In this document: positions 1 through 9,057 of the stretch, piece after piece
Layout of the letters: every line of letters begins with the position of its first letter
Numbering within the stretch: position 1 is the first letter of the stretch
From: CAZDEK01 sp964504625
Lineage (GTDB): Bacteria; Patescibacteriota; Saccharimonadia; CAILAD01; GCA-016700035
Assembly (NCBI GenBank): GCA_964504625.1
Contig: CAZDEK010000007.1
Coordinates: 1-20,927, forward strand
DNA length: 20,927 bases
Direction: 5' to 3'
Position numbers and translations under genes: made by a program
Notes under the pieces: generated by a model
What the model saw: the letters and a program-made list of their open reading frames with translations, nothing else
What the model was told of the DNA's origin: nothing
Database searches by the model: none

Positions 1-1
1 C

Positions 2-751
2 GCCACCAAAGGTCGCATTACTTGGTCGGGCACACACCAGAAGCTCGATCGAGAGGCCTATCGTATGCTCGCGCCGATGATTCGGCGGGAGCGTTTTCCG
101 CGTCGTAAGCAAATCCTGGCCTTTGAGGGCTATGGTGGTCCGGATGGGCTCAAGGTGAAGGGGAATTACAGCACGGATCATCTCTGGGATCCGGTAAATG
201 AAATCGGCTTTTTACCAAGCTGGATCAAAGTTCATTATGACAATCTTATCGAGTGCTTGAAGAAAGAAGATTACGTCGAAGCCGGATTCCACGCGGGCTG
301 GATGGCGCACTATATTACCGATTCACTGACCCCAGCGCATCACATTAGCTACAAGCTCATCGCTGAGGAATATGCTGAGGCCTCGAAGCTGACGCGACGT
401 TGGAAGACCTGGGGATCGAAGGGTTGGAAGAGCTCGCATGTAGCTTTCGAATCAGGTATTTCAACCGCCACAGCTTTTTCGCCGCTGCGGGTGAAGTTTG
501 ATATGGCGCTGGTCGAGGCGATCAAGGCGCATGGCATTGAAGCAGTCATCAAGGAAGAGTCGCTGAAGATCGCGCGCCTCGGTCTGTACGAAGAATTTAT
601 CGCCAATGGCTGGACGACAAAGCTTGCAAAAGCCGTCCGAGCGACTGTCGTGCCACGTATTCCGCAGATGATCGCCGCCGCTTGGCTGACCGCCTACGAA
701 TCGGCTTGGTGTAAGCAACCAGCTCGTCAGCTCGCCGCCTTAAAGAAGTAG
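2..751 (+). CDS. Zinc-dependent phospholipase C / P1 nuclease-like hydrolase (5' end cut by window)
   Basis: The frame is open to the left edge of the window. The residues before the first in-window ATG (position 65) read like protein (WSGTHQKLDREAYR), so that ATG is probably internal and the gene starts upstream. The key motif is HYITDSLTPAH, with spacing H-x3-D-x5-H. This matches the zinc-ligand motif of the zinc-dependent phospholipase C / S1-P1 nuclease superfamily (HYLGDxxQPxH in Bacillus-type enzymes). It lies about 80-92 residues after position 65, and another His lies six residues before it (AGFHAGW). Family members bind three zinc ions and cleave phosphodiester bonds in phospholipids or nucleic acids; the actual substrate here is unknown. 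No signal peptide can be judged because the N-terminus is missing. The stop is 2 nt before the rsmD start, so the two are probably co-transcribed. Family assignment is good at superfamily level only. Confidence 0.7.
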   Translation, partial: ATKGRITWSGTHQKLDREAYRMLAPMIRRERFPRRKQILAFEGYGGPDGLKVKGNYSTDHLWDPVNEIGFLPSWIKVHYDNLIECLKKEDYVEAGFHAGWMAHYITDSLTPAHHISYKLIAEEYAEASKLTRRWKTWGSKGWKSSHVAFESGISTATAFSPLRVKFDMALVEAIKAHGIEAVIKEESLKIARLGLYEEFIANGWTTKLAKAVRATVVPRIPQMIAAAWLTAYESAWCKQPARQLAALKK

Positions 752-753
752 TC

Positions 754-1299
754 ATGACGAGTCGCCAGCACACCACCCGGATTACCGCCGGCAGTTTGCG
801 CTATCGTCTGGTCCGCCAGCCAGGTGAAGGCACGCGGCCGGTCGCTCAGAAGGTGCGGCAGGCGATCTTTAATGTACTGGGTGATGATTTGACGGGGCTC
901 AGCGTGTTAGATCTGTATGCCGGCTCGGGCGCCTTAGGCTTCGAGGCTTTGAGTCGAGGGGCCGAACGCCTCACGAGTGTGGAGTCCGCACGTGGAGCGG
1001 TCGGGCTCTTGCAGGCGAATGTCCGCGAACTGGAAATTGTTGAAAAGGTCGAGATAGTGGCGCGCGATGTGGGGGGCTTTCTTGCCTCAGCGTCTAGTCA
1101 ATATGACTTGGTTTTTCTCGATCCACCCTATGCGAAGCTCAACCCAGAGCTGATCGAGAAGGTGTCACGAGTGGTTGCTCCCGGCGGCACGCTCGTCGTA
1201 TCATGTGGCAGCGATTTTGTCCTGCCTGAGCAGGTGGCAAAGTTTAAGCTGTTGCGTGCTAAGATGTATGGCGTCACCCAGATAGGGTATTATAAGTAA
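754..1299 (+). CDS. rsmD: 16S rRNA (guanine(966)-N(2))-methyltransferase RsmD
   Basis: This is a 181-aa Rossmann-fold, SAM-dependent methyltransferase of the usual RsmD length. It has an N-terminal RITAG...GTRP...K.RQAIFN block typical of RsmD, the SAM-binding motif VLDLYAGSGALG (residues 51-62), an acidic residue ending the next strand (SVE, ~75-77), and the catalytic DPPY motif of N2-guanine methyltransferases (123-126, FLDPPYAK). RsmD methylates G966 of 16S rRNA in the small ribosomal subunit. The ATG is 2 nt after the preceding stop, so translation is probably coupled. The stop is only 6 nt before tRNA-Leu, so the tRNA is likely cut out of a shared transcript. Confidence 0.93.
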   Translation: MTSRQHTTRITAGSLRYRLVRQPGEGTRPVAQKVRQAIFNVLGDDLTGLSVLDLYAGSGALGFEALSRGAERLTSVESARGAVGLLQANVRELEIVEKVEIVARDVGGFLASASSQYDLVFLDPPYAKLNPELIEKVSRVVAPGGTLVVSCGSDFVLPEQVAKFKLLRAKMYGVTQIGYYK

Positions 1300-1305
1300 G
1301 CCCAC

Positions 1306-1390
1306 GCGGATGTGGTGGAATTGGTAGACACGCTAGCCTTAGGAGCTAGTGCCGCAAGGCGTGAAGGTTCAAGTCCTTTCATCCGCACCA
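1306..1390 (+). tRNA. tRNA-Leu (anticodon UAG)
   Basis: This is an 85-nt cloverleaf with an encoded CCA. Acceptor arms 1306-1312 (GCGGATG) and 1380-1386 (CATCCGC) pair perfectly; A1387 is the discriminator base and CCA is 1388-1390. The anticodon stem CTAGC/GCTAG (1333-1337/1345-1349) flanks the loop CTTAGGA, which places anticodon TAG at 1340-1342. The long variable arm (about 1350-1362) and the T-arm GGTTCAAGTCC fit a class II tRNA-Leu. The UAG anticodon would read CUA and other CUN codons. It begins 6 nt after rsmD with no room for its own promoter, so it depends on upstream transcription plus processing. Confidence 0.97.
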
Positions 1391-1422
1391 TAAGAGAGAG
1401 TCCTTTGGACTCTCTCTTATGG
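1388..1422 (+). terminator. Perfect 16-bp hairpin starting at the tRNA CCA (possible terminator or processing signal)
   Basis: CCATAAGAGAGAGTCC (1388-1403) and its exact reverse complement (1407-1422) are separated by a TTT loop. No T-run follows the stem, so it is not a standard intrinsic terminator. Its 5' arm includes the CCA of tRNA-Leu, so the unprocessed transcript would hide the tRNA 3' end in a long duplex. A role as transcript end or processing site is inferred from position only. Confidence 0.55.
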
Positions 1423-1537
1423 TATGACGAGGCTTGAACCGTAGCGTGGAGTGTAGGCTCGATACCTAAGAGCTCTCGCAGAATATTTCTAGCAAATACA
1501 AGGGGGTTTATTCACGCAGTTCTTTCAACTACAACAA
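1423..1537. other. Intergenic tract with a partial inverted echo of the tRNA 3' half
   Basis: No gene is visible here. On the minus strand, GGTTCAAG (1440-1433) and CTTAGG (1470-1465) lie close to the mirror positions of the same words in tRNA-Leu (1366-1373 and 1338-1343) around the hairpin centre at 1405. The pairing between them is poor and no functional cloverleaf can be folded. It may be a decayed inverted duplicate. Composition becomes AT-rich from about 1480 onward. Confidence 0.3.
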
Positions 1538-1942
1538 TCAAATAATATGCAGCCCGGTTAACCACTGACTCAATGTGTAAATTTCAATACCCAACCATAC
1601 TATAGAAATTGCAAGAGATATTACTGCAAAGACGATTAACTGATTAGTGAGTTTATGAGTAAAAATGAATCGTGGTGTGATGACTAAATTTACCAAAGAC
1701 ATAATTAATGCTGGGATGGTGATGCAGAAAAATAATGCAACACCAATGAAGAGCATATAAAACCCTGCAGGGTCAGTATCACGGAAAAAGTTAATATTTG
1801 ATAAGTCTACAAAATACAAAATCATTGCAATAAGTACAAAGACAGTTGTAAAAGTAATCCATCTAAGATAGTCAGTAAGCCCGAAAGTGGAGTTAGATGT
1901 ATCTTGCTTCGTAATTGACGATGAATTTTTAGATGTTGGCAT
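1538..1942 (-). CDS. Small membrane protein of unknown function, three predicted TM segments
   Basis: This is a 134-aa protein starting at the ATG at 1942 (MPTSKNSSS...). An in-frame TTG start at 1993 would add 17 residues, but it falls inside the predicted -35 box, so 1942 is preferred. It has a Ser/Thr/Lys-rich cytoplasmic-looking N-terminus (~1-25) and then three hydrophobic helices: about 29-50 (WITFTTVFVLIAMILYFV), 62-90 (FYMLFIGVALFFCITIPALI), and 101-125 (LIVFAVISLAISIVWLGI). I recognise no family. The gene is much more AT-rich than its neighbours and uses AT-rich codons, which suggests recent acquisition. Its promoter lies back-to-back with that of tig, with a CIRCE element between them, so a heat-shock or envelope-stress role is possible but purely inferred. 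The ribosome-binding site is weak. Confidence 0.7.
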   Translation of the reverse strand: MPTSKNSSSITKQDTSNSTFGLTDYLRWITFTTVFVLIAMILYFVDLSNINFFRDTDPAGFYMLFIGVALFFCITIPALIMSLVNLVITPRFIFTHKLTNQLIVFAVISLAISIVWLGIEIYTLSQWLTGLHII

Positions 1943-1964
1943 TGTGAAGTCTCTTATGCTTGAA

Positions 1965-1993
1965 ATTATACATATTCTGCAGCATCTAACCAA
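1965..1993 (-). promoter_or_regulatory. Predicted promoter of the small membrane-protein gene
   Basis: On the minus strand, TTGGTT (1993-1988) is followed by a 17-nt spacer and a consensus TATAAT (1970-1965). The transcript would start near 1958, about 16 nt before the ATG at 1942. The -35 box directly abuts the CIRCE palindrome. Confidence 0.55.
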
Positions 1994-2020
1994 CTAGCAC
2001 TCAAGTGCTTTGAGTGCTAG
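1994..2020. promoter_or_regulatory. CIRCE operator (HrcA-binding site)
   Basis: CTAGCACTC-N9-GAGTGCTAG has perfect 9-bp arms (1994-2002 and 2012-2020), and one more A-T pair extends them outward. It matches the CIRCE consensus TTAGCACTC-N9-GAGTGCTAA at all positions except the outermost base pair and has the exact 9-nt spacing. CIRCE is the binding site of the heat-shock repressor HrcA, classically found at groESL and dnaK. Here it lies upstream of the extended -10 promoter of tig and touches the -35 box of the divergent membrane-protein gene, so HrcA could control both. No hrcA gene is in the window. Confidence 0.88.
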
Positions 2021-2037
2021 TGTTGTTATCCACAGTC

Positions 2038-2046
2038 TGGTACAAT
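2038..2046 (+). promoter_or_regulatory. Extended -10 promoter of tig
   Basis: TGG-TACAAT (TGn plus -10 hexamer, 2041-2046) has no convincing -35 box, as expected of extended -10 promoters. The predicted transcription start is about 2053, at or next to the tig ATG (2054). No Shine-Dalgarno sequence fits between the -10 box and the ATG, so the mRNA is probably leaderless. Confidence 0.6.
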
Positions 2047-2053
2047 AATCAGC

Positions 2054-3331
2054 ATGACGAAAGCTACTATTACAAAAAAAGGCGACGCTGAGATCGAGCT
2101 GCAGGTAGCAGTGACCGCCGACGAACTAAGCAGTGCCAAGACAGCGGTTATCGAGAACCTCAAGAAGGATCTTAAAGTGCCTGGTTTCCGTCCGGGCAAA
2201 GCGCCGAATGATATTGCCGAGCGCCATATCGAGGACTCCAAACTCCAGCTCGAAGTCGTTGAGAAGGTACTCGCAGCTACATATTCAGAAGCCGTGCAGG
2301 GCCATGAGATTCGAGCGCTAGCTGAGCCGAAGGTTGATATTACGAAATTTGTGCCCTTCACTGAGATGGAGTACACGGCCAAGATCCCGGTTGTACCGAC
2401 GATTGACTATGACTACACGAAGCTGCGGGTGAAGTATGAGCCACCGAAGGTGAGTAAGGACGAAGTGGAAGAAGCACTTGGCGAGCTTCAGCGCCAGGGT
2501 GCGGAGCGGGTGAGTGTCGATCGAGCGGCCAAAAATGGCGACGAGGTGCGCTTCGACTTTGAAGGCGTGCGTGAGGGCAAACCAGTCGAAGGTGCGGCTG
2601 GTATGAATACCATTCTCGAGCTGGGCAGTGGTAAGTTCATTCCTGGCTACGAGGAAGAACTCATTGGCCTGAAAAAGGGCGACGAGAAGACTTTTGACAT
2701 CACGTTTCCTGATAACTACCACGCGGAAGATCTGGCTGGCAAAGTCGTGACCTTCACCGTCAAGGTGCACGAGGTGCGCGAGATCAAGCTGCCGAAGCTC
2801 GATGATGCCTTTGCGCAAAAATCGGCGAATTTCAAATCGCTCGATGAGCTCAAAGCAGACATTCGTCAAAACCTCGAGCAAGCCCGCGCCGATGATTACA
2901 AGAAGACCTATGAAAATGCTGTCCTTGAGGCAGCTATGAAGCAGATCAAGTTGCCAGTTAGCGAAATGCTTGAGCATGAGCAAGCTCATGAGCTGGAGCA
3001 TCAGTACGAACACCAAGTAGAAAGCTCGGGTATGAAGCTCAAAGACTGGCTCAAGGTGCAGGGGAAAGATGAGAAGAGCTTCCATCAGGAATTGCATGAC
3101 GAAGCCCGTCGTCGTATCATGATCGGCCTGATTATCCGTGATGTCATCGAGAAGCAGAAGTTCAATATCACTGTCGAAGAAGTTGAAGACAATATCGACA
3201 AAATGCGCATGAGCTATTCTGATCCACAGATCTTGAAGCAACTCGAAGCGAATGAGTTTAAAAACGATCTCGCTAACCGGATGGTGACGCAAAAAGCAGT
3301 CGATTGGCTCTGTGATCAAGCAAAGCAGTAA
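2054..3331 (+). CDS. tig: Trigger factor (ribosome-associated chaperone / prolyl isomerase)
   Basis: This is a 425-aa protein with the normal three-domain order. The N-terminal ribosome-binding domain carries the signature GFRPGKAP (residues 44-51). An FKBP-type peptidyl-prolyl isomerase domain spans about 150-245 (GDEVRFDFEG...FIPGYEEELIGLKKGDEKTF). A long helical C-terminal chaperone domain follows, rich in charged residues and with a His/Glu-rich stretch near 310-325. Trigger factor binds ribosomal protein L23 at the exit tunnel and shields nascent chains. The ATG at 2054 fits the family N-terminus. It is followed after 16 nt by clpP, a common chaperone/protease pairing. Regulation by HrcA is predicted from the CIRCE element upstream, and the transcript is predicted to be leaderless. 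Confidence 0.96.
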   Translation: MTKATITKKGDAEIELQVAVTADELSSAKTAVIENLKKDLKVPGFRPGKAPNDIAERHIEDSKLQLEVVEKVLAATYSEAVQGHEIRALAEPKVDITKFVPFTEMEYTAKIPVVPTIDYDYTKLRVKYEPPKVSKDEVEEALGELQRQGAERVSVDRAAKNGDEVRFDFEGVREGKPVEGAAGMNTILELGSGKFIPGYEEELIGLKKGDEKTFDITFPDNYHAEDLAGKVVTFTVKVHEVREIKLPKLDDAFAQKSANFKSLDELKADIRQNLEQARADDYKKTYENAVLEAAMKQIKLPVSEMLEHEQAHELEHQYEHQVESSGMKLKDWLKVQGKDEKSFHQELHDEARRRIMIGLIIRDVIEKQKFNITVEEVEDNIDKMRMSYSDPQILKQLEANEFKNDLANRMVTQKAVDWLCDQAKQ

Positions 3332-3347
3332 GACTTTAGGAGGGAAC

Positions 3348-3959
3348 ATGAATCCGAAAAATTCGATACTGGTACCAACCGTGATTGAAAAAACGGCGAT
3401 GGGTGAGCGGGCGTATGATATCTATTCGCGTTTACTGAAAGAGCGCATTATCTTTCTCGGGACTGAGGTGGATGACACGGTGGCGAACCTTATCATTGCC
3501 CAGCTCCTCTTCTTGCAAAGCGAGGATCCGAATCAGGATATTAAGCTCTATATAAACTCACCCGGCGGGAGTGTCACGTCCGGTCTAGCTATTTTTGATA
3601 CTATGGAGCACATCAAGCCAGATGTGTCGACGATTTGTGTGGGCATGGCTGCGTCAATGGGTGCTTTCTTGCTCGCTATGGGTGCAAAGGGGAAGCGGTT
3701 TGCCTTGCCAAATAGCCGTGTCATGATTCATCAGCCATCGGGTGGTTTTCAAGGAACCGCGGCGGACATCGAGATTACCGCGAAAGAAATCCTCAAGATA
3801 CGTGAGAAACTTAACGCTATGCTAGCAGAGCGCTCGGGGCAGACCGTTGAGAAGATCGCGACCGACTCAGATCGTGACTTTTGGATGAGTGCCGACGAGG
3901 CGGCTAGCTATGGCCTGGTAGATAGCGTCATCACTCAGACACCTGATACTCAGCGCTAG
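3348..3959 (+). CDS. clpP: ATP-dependent Clp protease proteolytic subunit
   Basis: This is a 203-aa serine protease of standard ClpP length. The catalytic triad is visible: Ser103 in GMAASMGAF, His128 in MIHQPSGG, and Asp177 in DSDRDFWM, which keeps the family spacing from the His. The oxyanion-hole region SPGGSVTSG (71-79) is also conserved. ClpP forms a tetradecameric chamber that degrades proteins fed by ClpX or ClpC. I place the start at 3348, not at an upstream in-frame ATG (3312) inside tig, because AGGAGG (3338-3343) sits 4 nt before this ATG and the family N-terminus begins here. It is probably co-transcribed with tig, and so shares the CIRCE-linked promoter. No clpX follows. Confidence 0.97.
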   Translation: MNPKNSILVPTVIEKTAMGERAYDIYSRLLKERIIFLGTEVDDTVANLIIAQLLFLQSEDPNQDIKLYINSPGGSVTSGLAIFDTMEHIKPDVSTICVGMAASMGAFLLAMGAKGKRFALPNSRVMIHQPSGGFQGTAADIEITAKEILKIREKLNAMLAERSGQTVEKIATDSDRDFWMSADEAASYGLVDSVITQTPDTQR

Positions 3960-3961
3960 GC

Positions 3962-3990
3962 TTTTCGCATAGCTCGCTTCCAGATACAAT
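3962..3990 (+). promoter_or_regulatory. Possible promoter of the MFS transporter gene
   Basis: TACAAT (3985-3990) lies 17 nt after a weak -35-like TTTTCG (3962-3967) in the 54-nt gap between clpP and the transporter. The predicted start near 3997 leaves a short leader that contains GGAAG (4002-4006) before the ATG. The weak -35 keeps this tentative; read-through from clpP is the alternative. Confidence 0.35.
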
Positions 3991-4013
3991 AAGTAACGAA
4001 TGGAAGCTCTTCT

Positions 4014-5264
4014 ATGTATCGCGGCGTTCTAGCGAACCGCAATTTTTTAAAGTTGTGGGGCGCGCAGTTATCAAGTCAGATAGCGGCTCAGCTCTTGAAC
4101 TATGCTTTACTGATTCGTATCTACGATATCGCTTCAAAGTCGAGTAATCTGGCTAACAGCGCAGTTTCTTTGCTGATCGTGGCGATTGGCTTGCCGGCGA
4201 TCTTGCTAGCTGTACCAGCTGGAGCCTATGTCGATCATCGCGATCGTAAGATGGTCTTGTTCTGGACGAATCTCATTCGAGCGATCCTCGTGCCACTCTT
4301 TATTATTGTCGATACGCAGATTTTAGCGGTCTATATTATCGTCTTTGTTATCTCGATAGCTTCGCAGTTTTTCGTGCCAGCTGAAGGTGCAGCCCTCCCT
4401 AAGTTGGTGCGCAAAGATCAGTTGGTGGCAGCTAATTCACTTTTCATCTTTACCCTGAATGCTAGCTTTATTGTTGGGTATTCGATGGCGGGACCGATCA
4501 TTAGTCGTTTTGGCATACATTCGGTGTATCTGGTTGTGACAGTAGCGTTTATGCTGGCCACCCTACTCACAAGTCTGCTGCCAAAGATCCCCGCGGTCGT
4601 ACAAGGGCGATTTCAGCTCGGCGCGATATTACGTTCGATTCGCGGTGACCTGAAGCGACATTTTTTTGAAATTATTGGCACAAAAACCTTACTCTTCCCG
4701 ATACTGCTGATTTCTCTCGCGCAAACGATTGTCGGTATCGTGGCAGCGCTCGCGCCAGCGATGTCGAAAGAACTTTTCGCTGTAGGGCTGGAGCAGAGCA
4801 GTTATTGGTTGGTAATTCCAGCTGGATTAGGGTTAGTCCTAGGCTCGGTGGCCGCGGCTGAGCTGCTACGTCGACGTAATAAAGTCAAGGTTATATATGG
4901 TGCATTATTCGCAGCTGCCGGCCTGATGAGTATGTTGCCATTGTTGCGACTGCTAGGCGGACAAGGCTCGTTGCGGCCCATTACCGCTCTTGGTACGTTT
5001 ACGCTCGGGTTGCTTGATGCTTTGATCCTGGTGTCTGCACAAACGCTCTTGCAATATGCCTCGACCGATCGTTTGCGTGGTCAAATCTTTGGAACACTCA
5101 ATATGATGATCAATATCGCCGCACTGTTGCCGGTTTTTGCCGCTGGACTATTAGCAGATCGCTTTGATGCACTACCGGTGCTGGGTGGACTGGGCGTCAT
5201 GCTGGCTCTTGTTGGTTTTGTTTTGCTGAGCCAATTCCACGGAATTAGTCGCCAATACTCTTGA
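4014..5264 (+). CDS. Major facilitator superfamily transporter, efflux type
   Basis: This is a 416-aa integral membrane protein with about 12 hydrophobic segments in two halves. The loop after TM2 carries the MFS motif A variant GAYVDHRDRK (residues 70-79). The N-terminus (NRNFLKLWGAQLSSQIA) resembles the macrolide-efflux/MefA-like or TIGR00900-type branch of proton-driven exporters, but the substrate cannot be read from the sequence. GGAAG, 7 nt before the ATG, can serve as ribosome-binding site. Its TGA stop (5262-5264) lies inside the -35 box of the rpoB promoter. It sits between clpP and rpoB, where ribosomal protein genes rplKAJL or clpX would be expected in many bacteria. Confidence 0.88.
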   Translation: MYRGVLANRNFLKLWGAQLSSQIAAQLLNYALLIRIYDIASKSSNLANSAVSLLIVAIGLPAILLAVPAGAYVDHRDRKMVLFWTNLIRAILVPLFIIVDTQILAVYIIVFVISIASQFFVPAEGAALPKLVRKDQLVAANSLFIFTLNASFIVGYSMAGPIISRFGIHSVYLVVTVAFMLATLLTSLLPKIPAVVQGRFQLGAILRSIRGDLKRHFFEIIGTKTLLFPILLISLAQTIVGIVAALAPAMSKELFAVGLEQSSYWLVIPAGLGLVLGSVAAAELLRRRNKVKVIYGALFAAAGLMSMLPLLRLLGGQGSLRPITALGTFTLGLLDALILVSAQTLLQYASTDRLRGQIFGTLNMMINIAALLPVFAAGLLADRFDALPVLGGLGVMLALVGFVLLSQFHGISRQYS

Positions 5265-5290
5265 CAGACTGTCAAATACATCCGTAGAAT
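5261..5290 (+). promoter_or_regulatory. Main promoter of the rpoBC-rpsLG operon
   Basis: A perfect -35 TTGACA (5261-5266), an 18-nt spacer and TAGAAT (5285-5290) predict a start near 5297 and a leader of about 250 nt. The -35 box overlaps the stop codon of the transporter gene. A second -10-like TATAAC at 5317-5322 could give a shorter transcript. Confidence 0.7.
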
Positions 5291-5346
5291 GGGTAGCAAG
5301 AGGATGCTTAAACTACTATAACGCTACCACGTCAAGCTGCTTTATT

Positions 5347-5371
5347 CGCGTGCGCGCGTTTTTTTGCGTTT
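5347..5371 (+). promoter_or_regulatory. Terminator-like hairpin with T7 in the rpoB leader (possible attenuator)
   Basis: CGCG-TGCG-CGCG (5347-5358) can form a 4-bp GC stem with a tetraloop. It is followed directly by seven T (5359-5365) and then GCGTTTG. The hairpin/T7/CGTTTG arrangement recurs in the fusA leader. The rest of the leader, to 5547, contains no recognised riboswitch. One reading frame (5350-5529, GTG start) stays open for 59 codons and ends just before the rpoB ribosome-binding site AAAAGGAG (5528-5535), but it has no ribosome-binding site of its own. Confidence 0.4.
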
Positions 5372-5547
5372 GTAGCTCAAGAAGTTTAGAAACCCCTCGT
5401 CGCCATCTCATCCAACACATCATCGGATATCAAAACGAACACTTGCAAAGCAAACAAGACTGGCAGTGGCTCTGCAGAATGCTGGTCTGTCGCTTTGACT
5501 CTCGTGAACGAGCACTACTCATTACTTAAAAGGAGCCACTGAAGCGC

Positions 5548-9054
<3,507 letters not shown>

Positions 9055-9057
9055 GAA

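Noticed and set aside
1380..1390. tRNA-Leu 3' end as an integration (attB-like) site for the AT-rich island
   Set aside because: No direct repeat of the tRNA 3' end and no integrase gene are visible downstream in the window.
3312..3347. An upstream in-frame ATG that would extend ClpP by 12 residues
   Set aside because: It lies inside tig without a ribosome-binding site; AGGAGG precedes the ATG at 3348 and the family N-terminus fits there.
2318..3349. A 343-codon open frame on the minus strand opposite tig
   Set aside because: It is a mirror of the tig reading frame; the protein has no plausible domain or ribosome-binding site, whereas tig is unambiguous.
5304..5321. A five-codon mini-ORF (ATG CTT AAA CTA CTA TAA) at the start of the rpoB leader
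   Set aside because: It has a purine-rich AAGAGG in front but the spacing is too short, and an ORF this small is expected by chance.
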